Source: Actinomadura viridilutea (lineage in GTDB: Bacteria; Actinomycetota; Actinomycetes; Streptosporangiales; Streptosporangiaceae). Taken from it: a stretch of 64,000 nucleotides of DNA. The position numbers and the translations under genes are program-made. This document shows, one piece after another, positions 47,874 to 55,547 of this stretch. Every line of letters starts with the position of its first letter. Positions within the stretch are counted from its first letter, which is position 1. The notes beneath the pieces were generated by a model. The model worked only from the letters and a program-made list of their open reading frames with translations. It searched no databases and was not told where the DNA came from. The DNA is taken from positions 1 to 64,000 of the forward strand of contig PVNI01000009.1 in assembly GCA_003001795.1 (NCBI GenBank), written 5' to 3'.

Positions 47874-48338
47874 TCAGATGCGTTGCTGAGGTGCCGCCTG
47901 GTGAGGCTGCTCCGCTCCCTTGCCGCTGGGTGTGAGCTTGGGCAGCAGGTCCTTCAGGGCCTGCTCGGTCTCACGGCAGGACTGCGCGCAGACGCGGCAG
48001 TGCTCGTGGGAGGCGCTGTGCTCGGCGCACGAGTCCCCGCAGGTCTTGGTGGCCTGGATGGCCGCTTCGACCTGCGCCTTGGTCAGCCGGGCGTCGTAGC
48101 CGGTGTGACGTGACAGGACGGAGGCGGCGGCCGTGCAGATGTCGGCGCAGTCGAGATTGTCGCGGATGCAGCGCGCCAGCATGGGCAGCTGGTCGGCGGG
48201 CTCCGACAGACAGGCGTCCGCGCACGCCGTACAGGCCTGTGCGCAACTGCTCAAGGCGTCGATGACATGCGACAGCTGATCGTGCTCCAGATTGATGTCG
48301 GCCGGATAGGTGTCCAGCATCTGCGCTGTGTAGGTCAT
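47874..48338 (-). CDS. Cys-rich four-helix copper-binding protein (Csp/DUF326)
   Basis: 154-aa cytoplasmic protein. Start ATG 48338 with GAGGTGAT upstream. Cysteines lie on the inner faces of four helices: CAQACTACADAC, CIRDNLDCADIC, CGDSCAEHSASHEHC and CRVCAQSC. This is the pattern of copper storage proteins (Csp1/Csp3) and DUF326 proteins, which bind many Cu(I) ions through thiolates. No signal peptide is present, so it is a cytosolic Csp3-like form. Confidence 0.88.
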   Translation of the reverse strand: MTYTAQMLDTYPADINLEHDQLSHVIDALSSCAQACTACADACLSEPADQLPMLARCIRDNLDCADICTAAASVLSRHTGYDARLTKAQVEAAIQATKTCGDSCAEHSASHEHCRVCAQSCRETEQALKDLLPKLTPSGKGAEQPHQAAPQQRI

Positions 48339-48424
48339 GGCTATCACCTCGCTGTGTGCTGGCCTACCCTCCGGCCATCCGGCAAACGTGGACGAGCTGC
48401 CGAAACGGCACGGTGCCGACGCTC

Positions 48425-48641
48425 TCACAGTGTGATGTCGGGCTGTCTCGATGTGTGACCAAGAGCCTTGCGGGCGTCGGCCGGAGATGGGGTGTCGAGG
48501 ACGGCCTGCAGGAGGGAGTGCATGGCGGCCTTGCCGGTGCGGGCGGGCCGGCGGCGCAGGCCGCCGGGGCCGAGGAGGTGGGCGCCGGCGCGGTCGCCGA
48601 GGTGGACGGTGAGGAAGCCGACGGTGGCGAGGGCGCGTGTC
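48425..48641 (-). pseudogene. C-terminal fragment of a DUF58 gene
   Basis: Minus-strand frame ending at TGA 48425 reads ALATVGFLTVHLGDRAGAHL, then LGPGGLRRRPARTGKAAMHS and LLQAVLDTP. This resembles the segment after the vWA-like core in DUF58 proteins (hLxxGDRVGhhhFG ... RRxxxxhLLxhL). There is no start and the 5' part is missing: the frame is closed just upstream of the fragment. DUF58 genes usually pair with MoxR ATPases, so this may be debris of another MoxR locus. The remaining 48642-49094 holds no recognisable gene. Confidence 0.5.
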
Positions 48642-49094
48642 GAATGTCACCCCAGGGCTCAGCGTTCGAACCTCAGGCCGCCGACGCGTGTGGTCTCGTC
48701 GAGCCCGGCGCGCAGGGCGCGCATGCCGCCGTTCGTCCCATGAGAGCGTCGCGCCTCCACCCGAGCCTCGGCTGGGCGCACGACGGCCGCACAGGCAGAC
48801 GTTCGCTTGCCCCTTCTCTGCGGAAAACCGCTTCTCATGGGGTGCAAAGCCGTGCGGTTAGTGCCCGACTCTCGAGGGCGACAGACTGTTGAACAATATA
48901 CGACTTTGTTGAAAATAGAAGGATTTGCTCGCTGGTCAGAGGGCTGCCGAAGCGCGGACCGAAGTCCTGGCGATCGTCGCAGATTGATTGCCCGCATATG
49001 CAGATGGTCATGATCTAAGGTGAGGGCGCCCGCGTTGTCCACAGGTATCGGCTCGTGCTTGAGCGGGAAGCGGGCGCGCTGTTAACTTCGCCCG

Positions 49095-50138
49095 GTGGAC
49101 GATGTGCGTGCACAGGAGGCGATCGCGGACTTCGCGGCGACTCTTCGGGAACTGCGGAGATCGGTGGGAAACCCGCCTTTCCGTGAGATGGCCGGCCGAT
49201 CGGGGGCGATCTCGCACACGACCTTGCACGAAGCCACGAAGGGCAACAGGCTTCCGAGTTGGGCGACCACCGCCGAGTTCGTCAAGGCGTGCGGCGCCGA
49301 CCCGGCCGCGTACCGTGAACGCTGGGAGAAGGCGAACCAGGTGGTCAGAGCGGCCGGCGCCGGGAAGCGCGCGGCCGCCGCGGGCGCGGCCGCGGCCCGT
49401 CCGCCCGACGGAGTCCAGACGCCCGCTGAGAACCGGCAGACCGTGGACGTCGCCGTCGGGGCGCGGCCGTCCGGCGGGGGCGGCGGGCCCTCCGCATCCG
49501 TGGCGAGCCCGTCATTACCGCCCGACGACATCGCAGACGACGCCCGGCCGACACCTTCCGCTCCCAGCGGTCGGCGGCGGTTCCGGCTGAGCCGCCCGGC
49601 GGCGGTCGCGTTGGCGACGACGGTCGTCGGTGTGGGAACGGCGGTCGCCGTCGTGGTCGCCGTCGATCGCGGCTCTGGGGCCGACGGGGCCGACCTGAAG
49701 CCGTCCGACAACCGGTCGAAGGCGGCGCTGACCCCGGCCGACTGTCCCGTGCAGGTGCGCAACCCGCCGCCGGCGCCGCCGACGCATGAGGGCGACGCCG
49801 CCACGTTCATCGCGGACATCACGCTGCCCGACTGCACGCATGTCGCCGCCGGCAAGACCGTGACCAAGATCTGGCGGCTCAAGAACGCCGGGAAGGTGCC
49901 GTGGAAGGGGTATTCGCTGCGCCGCCTCGACCTTCCGCAACGAGCCGACCAGTGCCAGACCATCTCCGAAGTGCCGATCGACGACACGAAGCCGGGCGAG
50001 ATGGTCGACATCCGGACCGACATCACCACGCCGAGGAAGCCGGGCCTGTGTTACGTGCGGTTCAAGATGGTGGACGCCGCAGGACGGGTCGCGTTCCCCG
50101 GCAACCGTCCGGTCAACTTCCAGATCATCGTCGAGTGA
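49095..50138 (+). CDS. HTH protein with TM helix and NBR1-like Ig domain
   Basis: 347 aa, GTG 49095 without an obvious ribosome-binding site, so it may be leaderless. An N-terminal XRE-like HTH (FREMAGRSGAISHTTLHEAT, LPSWATTAEFVKACGADPA) is followed by a long Pro/Ala linker, one membrane helix (AVALATTVVGVGTAVAVVVAV near residues 170-192), and a C-terminal NBR1-type Ig domain: TVTKIWRLKNAGKVPWKGY and GLCYVRFKMVDAAGRVAFPG. The topology puts the HTH in the cytoplasm and the Ig domain outside. The ligand is unknown. A 16-bp hairpin follows the stop. Confidence 0.85.
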   Translation: MDDVRAQEAIADFAATLRELRRSVGNPPFREMAGRSGAISHTTLHEATKGNRLPSWATTAEFVKACGADPAAYRERWEKANQVVRAAGAGKRAAAAGAAAARPPDGVQTPAENRQTVDVAVGARPSGGGGGPSASVASPSLPPDDIADDARPTPSAPSGRRRFRLSRPAAVALATTVVGVGTAVAVVVAVDRGSGADGADLKPSDNRSKAALTPADCPVQVRNPPPAPPTHEGDAATFIADITLPDCTHVAAGKTVTKIWRLKNAGKVPWKGYSLRRLDLPQRADQCQTISEVPIDDTKPGEMVDIRTDITTPRKPGLCYVRFKMVDAAGRVAFPGNRPVNFQIIVE

Positions 50139-50180
50139 CTCGGGTCCCCGCCGCGGAAGGGGTTGCGGCGGGGACCCGAG
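50139..50180. terminator. Bidirectional terminator between convergent genes
   Basis: CTCGGGTCCCCGCCGC (50139-50154) and its exact reverse complement at 50165-50180 form a 16-bp stem with a 10-nt loop. It lies between the HTH-Ig gene (plus) and the cell-wall operon (minus). Confidence 0.8.
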
Positions 50181-50204
50181 AGCCGGACGGTCACGCCGTC
50201 ACGG

Positions 50205-51140
50205 TCAGGAGATGGCGATCCCTCTGTAGTAGTACTTCAGGATCCTGTCGTAGCTCCAGCCCGCGTTGGCCTTGTCGCGGGAACCGTACTGCGACATCCA
50301 GTCCCCGTCGACCCACGCGCCGCACTCAGTCGACGTCCGGCAGTAGTGGGCCTGCAGGATCTTCCCGTTGCGGGTCATCCGCTTGTTCCACGTCGCGTCC
50401 ACCGCGGCGTTCGTCGCCGGCGTCGCCGAACCCGGCTTGTAGACCTGGCTCGACGTGGTGTCGTAGACGTCGAAGCACTCACCGCTCGGCGTCTTGCGGG
50501 TCGAGTGCAGCGCCCAGTACCAGCCGAAGCTCTTGACGGCCATCGCGCCGGCCTTGAGGGACTCCTTCGGCCAGCTCGGCACCCACTCGTTCGGCAGGAC
50601 GTTCTTGACGTAATCCTTGAAATCCACCCGGTCCACGCGGTTCAACGACACCCGGTACACCAGGATCGTGCTGGGAGGCTTGGTGTGCGTGCCGTCCGTC
50701 TTGCACTCGGTCGAGCTCATGAACCGATGCGAGGCGTTCTGATTCTTCAAGGTGGCGTTCAGGTTGCCCTTGGCGCCGGGCTTGAAGTCCTGGAACGCGC
50801 CCCCGTAGTTGCTGTTGTAGTAGACGCGGACGGTCTTGCTGCTGCGGTTCCAGACCGAGGCGGCGTTGTTCTTGACGCACTTGCCTTTGCCGTTGCCCGG
50901 ACCCTTGAAGTCGTAGCAGGAGGGTTGCGAGGTGCCGTAGTTGGCGATCGAGCCGGTGAAGTCCGAGACCGATCCCTGGTTGTTGCTGTTGTAGAAGTAG
51001 CAGAACTCGCCGCTGTCGCACTTGCCGTCGCGGCCCGCCGCCGAGGCGGGCGCCGCCGGGATGAACACCGCCCCGGCGGCCGCCAGCACCGCGGTCGCCG
51101 CGGTGAGCTGCGAGATCAGCCGCGCTGTTCGTTTCGCCAC
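50205..51140 (-). CDS. Secreted I36-domain protein fused to SpoIID-like domain
   Basis: 311 aa, GTG 51140 with AGAGG upstream. Signal peptide (LTAATAVLAAAGAVFIPAAP) to about residue 34, then a peptidase-inhibitor-I36-type domain (KCDSGEFCYFYNSNNQGSVS, YDFKGPGNGKGKCVKNNAAS, KTVRVYYNSNYGGAFQDFKP). From about residue 160 there is a SpoIID-like region: FKDYVKNVLPNEWVPSWPKE, SLKAGAMAVKSFGWYWALH. SpoIID proteins are lytic transglycosylase-related murein-cleaving enzymes. It is third in the operon, 34 nt after the M23 gene. Confidence 0.85.
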   Translation of the reverse strand: MAKRTARLISQLTAATAVLAAAGAVFIPAAPASAAGRDGKCDSGEFCYFYNSNNQGSVSDFTGSIANYGTSQPSCYDFKGPGNGKGKCVKNNAASVWNRSSKTVRVYYNSNYGGAFQDFKPGAKGNLNATLKNQNASHRFMSSTECKTDGTHTKPPSTILVYRVSLNRVDRVDFKDYVKNVLPNEWVPSWPKESLKAGAMAVKSFGWYWALHSTRKTPSGECFDVYDTTSSQVYKPGSATPATNAAVDATWNKRMTRNGKILQAHYCRTSTECGAWVDGDWMSQYGSRDKANAGWSYDRILKYYYRGIAIS

Positions 51141-51174
51141 TGTCGTCTACCTCTTCCGGTGGAGTCGCAGCGCG

Positions 51175-52062
51175 TCAGCGGACGTTGTAGCCCTGGGAGT
51201 GCCAGAACGAGGTCGGGTTCGGGTTGTCGAGGTGCGGGTCGTTCACGCTCTTGGCCGCGTGCGTCTGCCGGCCGGGCCGCATCTCGACGTGGGTGTGCGC
51301 GGCCGACTTGGACGAGATGCCGCGCCACGACTCGTCGGCGATGACCTGGCCGCGCTTGATCTTCTGGCCGACGCGCAGGGAGGACAGCGGCGCGGTGTGC
51401 AGGTAGATCACCGTCTTGTTCAAGGAGGAGTTGTAGATGGAGATCGTGGACAGGCCTCCGCCGCCGGTGGAGCCGCGCGCGATGTAGATGATCTCACCGG
51501 CGACCAGGGCGTGGACGTCCGAGCCGATGCTGCGGGCGATGTCGATGCCCTCGTGACGGCCGGGCGTGCTGGTGTAGCCGTCGAAACCGCAGGTGACCCT
51601 GCCGCCGCTGGCCTTGTACAGCGCGTACGACATGTTCACACGCGACGACGGCGCGAATTCGTGGGAGGCGTTCTGGTTCTTCAGGGTGGCGTTCAGGTTG
51701 CCCTTGGCGCCGGGCTTGAAGTCCTGGTAGGCGCCGCCGTAGTTGCTGTTGTAGTAGACGCGGACGGTCTTGCTGCTGCGGTTCCAAACCGAGGCGGCGT
51801 TGTTCTTGATGCACTGGCCTTTGCCGTTGCCCGGGCCCTTGAAGTCGTAGCAGGAGGGCTGGCTGGTCCCGTAGTTGGCGACGGAGCCGGTGAAGTCCGA
51901 GACCGATCCCTGGTTGTTGCTGTTGTAGTAGTAGCAGAATTCGCCGCTGTCGCACTTGCCGTCGCGGGCCGCCGCCGAGGCGGGCGAGGCGAGGACGGAC
52001 GCGGCACCGCCGAACGCGATGGCGGCCGTCGTCACGGTCAGGATCTTGCTGAGCGTGCTCAT
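51175..52062 (-). CDS. Secreted I36-domain protein fused to M23 endopeptidase
   Basis: 295 aa, ATG 52062 with AAGGAGA upstream. Signal peptide ILTVTTAAIAFGGAASVLAS, then an I36-type domain that is almost identical to that of the downstream gene. The M23/LytM zinc peptidase domain follows (GRHEGIDIARSIGSDVHAL with the first His-Asp pair, then AAHTHVEMRPG giving HxH). It should cut peptidoglycan cross-links. The I36-like region probably binds wall or inhibits a protease rather than being catalytic; this is inference. Confidence 0.88.
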   Translation of the reverse strand: MSTLSKILTVTTAAIAFGGAASVLASPASAAARDGKCDSGEFCYYYNSNNQGSVSDFTGSVANYGTSQPSCYDFKGPGNGKGQCIKNNAASVWNRSSKTVRVYYNSNYGGAYQDFKPGAKGNLNATLKNQNASHEFAPSSRVNMSYALYKASGGRVTCGFDGYTSTPGRHEGIDIARSIGSDVHALVAGEIIYIARGSTGGGGLSTISIYNSSLNKTVIYLHTAPLSSLRVGQKIKRGQVIADESWRGISSKSAAHTHVEMRPGRQTHAAKSVNDPHLDNPNPTSFWHSQGYNVR

Positions 52063-52099
52063 GCCGTTCTCCTTCTGATGTGCTGAACCTCGGTACGGG

Positions 52100-52945
52100 T
52101 CAGTTGCGCCGGTACTCCTCCCAGGTGCGGATGGGCACCTTGGGGCCGTCGTCCGGGCCGCGGTCGGCGAGCCCGTTCCGGCCGAGGTAGTAGTCGCCGA
52201 CCTGGTGCTGGGCCTGGCTGGACAGGTCGGTGTCGTTGATGGCGACGGCGTGGATGTGCCACGGCCAATCGCCTTGCTCGGGGCTGCGCAGCCATGCCGC
52301 GAAACCGACACGGCGCAGCGCGCGGACGGCCTTGGTGCGGGTTGCGGAGTCCATCCCCTTGACGGAGATGTCGACGGCGCCGCCGCCGTCGTGAGTGCCC
52401 GCGGACGTGGGGTCGCCGCCCGGGTTGTACGAGCCCTGGTCGAGGACGAACGTGCGGCCGAGCAGCCGCTCCGCCTCGGTCAACATGGCCCGCGTGCGGG
52501 TGTTGATGACGACGCCGCCGGTGGATACTCGCGCGCCCGGTTCGATGACGCGGGTGACGGTGAAACGGCCGGCGCCGAGCTTGGTCAACGACGCCTTGCC
52601 CGGCAGGCCGTTGGCGGCGAGCCCCGTGTACCCGAGCGACCTCTGGTACGCCGCGTAGGCGGCGACCGTCTTGGTGCCGAAGTGGCCGTCCACGTACTCC
52701 GCGTCGAGCAGCTTCTTGTCGCGCAGAGCCTGCTCGACGAGCAGCACACTGGCCTTCGCGCCCGGCGTCAGCGCGGTGTCAGGCCGCCGCGGGTCGATCT
52801 GGGCGGCCTTGACCGTGGCCTCCATGTTCACGTTCGGGAGGGCCCGGACGTCGGCCACGGGCGCCGCCGACGTCGTGGACGTTCCGGCGAGGGCCGTGAC
52901 CAGTGCGGCCGACACGAGGGCAGCAGCGTACGCGGGCAGCTTCAT
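52100..52945 (-). CDS. Secreted PG-binding / M15-like carboxypeptidase
   Basis: 281 aa, ATG 52945. Signal peptide (LPAYAAALVSAALVTALAGT), a peptidoglycan-binding-1-like repeat (EYVDGHFGTKTVAAYAAYQR, SLGYTGLAANGLPG), then an M15/VanX-like zinc site: SAGTHDGGGAVDIS (His and Asp) and WPWHIHAV (His). It is likely a D,D-carboxypeptidase or L-Ala-D-Glu peptidase active on the wall. First gene of the three-gene operon, with 37 nt to the M23 gene. Confidence 0.85.
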   Translation of the reverse strand: MKLPAYAAALVSAALVTALAGTSTTSAAPVADVRALPNVNMEATVKAAQIDPRRPDTALTPGAKASVLLVEQALRDKKLLDAEYVDGHFGTKTVAAYAAYQRSLGYTGLAANGLPGKASLTKLGAGRFTVTRVIEPGARVSTGGVVINTRTRAMLTEAERLLGRTFVLDQGSYNPGGDPTSAGTHDGGGAVDISVKGMDSATRTKAVRALRRVGFAAWLRSPEQGDWPWHIHAVAINDTDLSSQAQHQVGDYYLGRNGLADRGPDDGPKVPIRTWEEYRRN

Positions 52946-53229
52946 CGTCTCTCCTGTGCGGAAGCGGGGGGTCGAAGCACGCGGCGGAGTCCACGGTCAC
53001 GAATCACCCACGTGTCCACAAGAGGATCGGTGTTGTCAGGCTGTTCGACGCCCACTTCCGAACAGGCACAAACACCTTCTGACAGGTATCCGACGCCGGA
53101 AGAGCAGCCCTCGCCCGTCTCGCGGACAGACCGCCATGTCCGCGTCCAACACTCAACCCGCGCCCGCCGTCAAACCCGCCTGACGAGTTGAGCCAGCGCA
53201 CCAGAACGACAACCGCCGCTCCGCTCGCA

Positions 53230-53679
53230 CCTGCTCTCCCGCCTGCACAGGATGAACGGGCATGCTCACCGGCGAGCTACGTTGAATGCTGCGAACCACC
53301 CCGCCTACGCGAGCGGACCGCACAGAAGACGCCGCGACGGCTGGCCCACCCTCGCCTGCGTCCGGTGAACGCATGCGGACACGCAGCGTCTCGTCACGTG
53401 GACGAACCTCCCACCCCCGCCTGCGCGGGGAAAACAACATCTGCTCGACCAGATTCTCAGCGGCGCCCGGACCACCCCCGCCTGCGCAGGGAGAACGAGA
53501 ACCAGCTGGCCCGCTTGGGCGAAGTGGACGGACGACCCCCGCCTGCGCGGGGAGAACAAAGAGTCGCCTCGTTCACCGAGGGCCTGGGTCGGACCACCCC
53601 CGCCTGCGCGGGGAGAACGGAAGACCAGCAGTGCACGTGACCGTCATCAGGGTTCTCCCCGCGCGAGCGGGGTTGGTCC
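53230..53679 (-). CRISPR. Decaying type I-E-like CRISPR array, no cas genes in window
   Basis: Clear 28-nt repeats at 53408-53435, 53469-53496, 53530-53557 and 53591-53618 share CCCCCGCCTGCGC..GGGAGAAC with few changes. They are exactly 61 bp apart, with unrelated 33-nt spacers (53436-53468, 53497-53529, 53558-53590). On the minus strand they read GTTCTCCCCGCGC..., the usual I-E form. Increasingly degenerate repeats continue leftwards at about 53343 (22 of 28 positions kept), 53292 and 53230 (18 of 28), so the trailer end is on the left. At 53652-53679, after another 33-nt gap, one repeat stands in the opposite orientation. Confidence 0.82.
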
Positions 53680-53790
53680 GCATCAGAACGAATGTGCGGT
53701 GCCGTGCTCCCTGTTCACGCGGAAGTCGGCTGGGACGAGGCCAGCTGGGAGGCAGGGCGGGGCCAGCTTGTAGTTGCCCCTGGGAAAGAG

Positions 53791-53866
53791 TGGTGGGTCG
53801 CGTGGGACTCGAACCCACAACCTACGGATTAAAAGTCCGGAGCTCTGCCAATTGAGCTAGCGACCC
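53791..53866 (-). tRNA. tRNA-Lys (anticodon TTT), CCA encoded
   Basis: Minus-strand cloverleaf: acceptor GGGTCGC/GCGACCC, D-arm GCTCAATTGGCAGAGC, anticodon loop CTTTTAA giving anticodon TTT, and T-arm GTGGGTTCGAGTCCCAC. The 73-nt body is 53794-53866 and CCA is encoded at 53791-53793. Position 27-43 is a C/T mismatch instead of the usual pair. Confidence 0.95.
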
Positions 53867-54308
53867 TCGTGTGTGGTGGTGCGGCCTCACCGACCTTCGG
53901 TGGGTGGTGCTCCTGTCCGATCAGAGTCTAGAGGGCGGTCTGGGCGCTCGCATCCGAGTATGACTCGGGGGTCAGGTGAGGCACAGGGGGGCGGTGAGGG
54001 CGTTTCCGACGTTGCTGCGCAGACAGGTGGGGCTGCCGTGACCGAGGTCATCGCGGGTGTCGGGGGTGCGGATCCGGATGGGCGCCCGGGCGGGACGAGA
54101 AGGTTTCGGCGGGCGGACGAGCTGGAGGTCGGCGTCGTGGGAGACCGCCCTGGAGCGGGTGGCCAGGTCCGGACGAGCGGTTCGGGGATCCAGCGACCCT
54201 GGTGCTTCGGGGCGGAGTCAACGGATCGTCAAGAAACTTCGTGGGCGGACGGCGAAAGAAGAAGAATCCCCTGGTGCGCGGCGACGAATCCATTGCCATC
54301 ATGGCGGG
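53867..54308. other. Intergenic region, no gene seen
   Basis: 442 bp between tRNA-Lys and the thioesterase gene. Open frames here give no recognisable product, and I find no clear palindrome. Promoters of the tRNA (leftward) and of the thioesterase-hydrolase pair (rightward) are expected. Confidence 0.35.
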
Positions 54309-54716
54309 ATGACGATGACGCTTGACGATGCCGACCAGATTCTTCGTGACAACTTCGCGCCCTGGATCCAGGACCTCGGGCTGACCGTGGAGGCGGTGGG
54401 GGACGGGCACGCCACCCTGCGGCTGCCGTGGTCGGACCGGCTGGCCCGGGAGGGCGGCAGCCTGTGCGGGCAGGCGCTGATGGCGGCGGCGGACACCGCC
54501 ACGGTGATCGCGGTCTCGGGCGCGCGCGGCGGGTACGTGCCGATGACGACCGTGCAGCAGTCGACGACGTTCCAGCGGCCCGTCGTCGGCAAGGACGTGC
54601 TGGTGACGGTGCGGATCACCAAGATCGGTCGGACGCTGGCGTTCGCGGACGTGACGATGGCCGTCGACGACGTCACCGTCGCCCACGCGAGCACGGTCTA
54701 CGCTCTGCTGGCATGA
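54309..54716 (+). CDS. PaaI-type hotdog thioesterase
   Basis: 135 aa. ATG 54309 (ATG 54315 is possible). The hotdog-fold thioesterase pattern is EGGSLCGQALMAAADTATVI followed by TTVQQSTTFQRPVVGKDVLV. In the usual HGG...D motif the His is replaced (REGGSLCGQ), while the downstream Asp in AAADTAT is kept. It probably hydrolyses small acyl-CoA esters. Its stop overlaps the next gene's ATG (ATGA), suggesting a linked catabolic role. Confidence 0.85.
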   Translation: MTMTLDDADQILRDNFAPWIQDLGLTVEAVGDGHATLRLPWSDRLAREGGSLCGQALMAAADTATVIAVSGARGGYVPMTTVQQSTTFQRPVVGKDVLVTVRITKIGRTLAFADVTMAVDDVTVAHASTVYALLA

Positions 54717-55417
54717 GCGACACGGTCAAGGTGGCGGTCCCGGACGGCGAGTTCGACCTGCACGTGTGGGCTCCGGACGGCGGCGGTCCGGGCCTCCTTC
54801 TCATCCAGGAGATCTTCGGCGTCGGCGAGTACATCCATGCCGTCGCCGAGGACCTGGTCGGGCTCGGCTACGTGGTGGCGGCGCCGGACCTGTTCTGGCG
54901 GCTGCGGCCGGGCTGGGCGGTGCCGCACACCGAGGAGACCATCAAGCAGTCGCTCGACCTGGCGGCGGGTTTCGACGCCGGCAAGGGCGTCGACGATCTG
55001 GTGGCCGCGCTGGACCGGTTGCGCGGGCTGCCGCAGGTGTCCGGCGGTATCGGGGCGCTCGGGTTCTGCCTCGGCGGGACGATGGCGCACCTGCTGGCGG
55101 CGCGTGCCGACCTGGACGCGGCCGTGTCGTTCTACGGGTCCGGTGTGCCGGACGCGCTGGACGCGTTCGACCGGATTCGGTGCCCGATCCTGTACATCTT
55201 CGGCGGGTCCGACCCGTACATCCCGCGTGAACGGGTGGCGGCGGTCGAGGAAGCGGCCGCGGGACGCTCCAACGCGGTGGTGCACGTTCTGGAGGACGCC
55301 GGGCACGCCTTCCACAACCGCAAGGCGCCGATGTTCTACCAGCCCGAGCCCGCGGCGCGTGCCTGGCAGCTGACGGAGGAGTTCCTCAGCCGTCACTTTC
55401 CAGCAAGGCCCGAGTAG
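54713..55417 (+). CDS. Dienelactone hydrolase family protein
   Basis: 234 aa, ATG 54713 coupled to the thioesterase. An alpha/beta hydrolase with a cysteine nucleophile in GALGFCLGGTMAHLL, the acid Asp in FGGSDPYIP and the His in DAGHAFHNRKAP. It also has the family segment LLLIQEIFGVGEYIHAVAED. Dienelactone hydrolases open dienelactones in chlorocatechol-type pathways, but many relatives act on other esters; no ring-cleavage genes are nearby. Confidence 0.92.
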   Translation: MSDTVKVAVPDGEFDLHVWAPDGGGPGLLLIQEIFGVGEYIHAVAEDLVGLGYVVAAPDLFWRLRPGWAVPHTEETIKQSLDLAAGFDAGKGVDDLVAALDRLRGLPQVSGGIGALGFCLGGTMAHLLAARADLDAAVSFYGSGVPDALDAFDRIRCPILYIFGGSDPYIPRERVAAVEEAAAGRSNAVVHVLEDAGHAFHNRKAPMFYQPEPAARAWQLTEEFLSRHFPARPE

Positions 55418-55547
55418 GGTTGGCGCGGTCCCGCGGCGCATCCCACTTGGAGGGGATGGCGGCCCCCATTGTTGCCGTCCTTGGGCGGCCTGCACTGGGC
55501 CCTGGCGGTGGAGTCGCTGCGGCTGCGGCTTGGGTGGACGGAGCCGT

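Noticed and set aside
53168-53195. A further degenerate CRISPR repeat at the left end
   Set aside because: It lies near the expected spacing and keeps CCCGCCTG, but the rest of the unit has no convincing similarity.
53713-53740. A further CRISPR repeat 61 bp to the right of the inverted unit
   Set aside because: The start GTTC falls at the right distance, but only a few other bases match the repeat; this is too weak.
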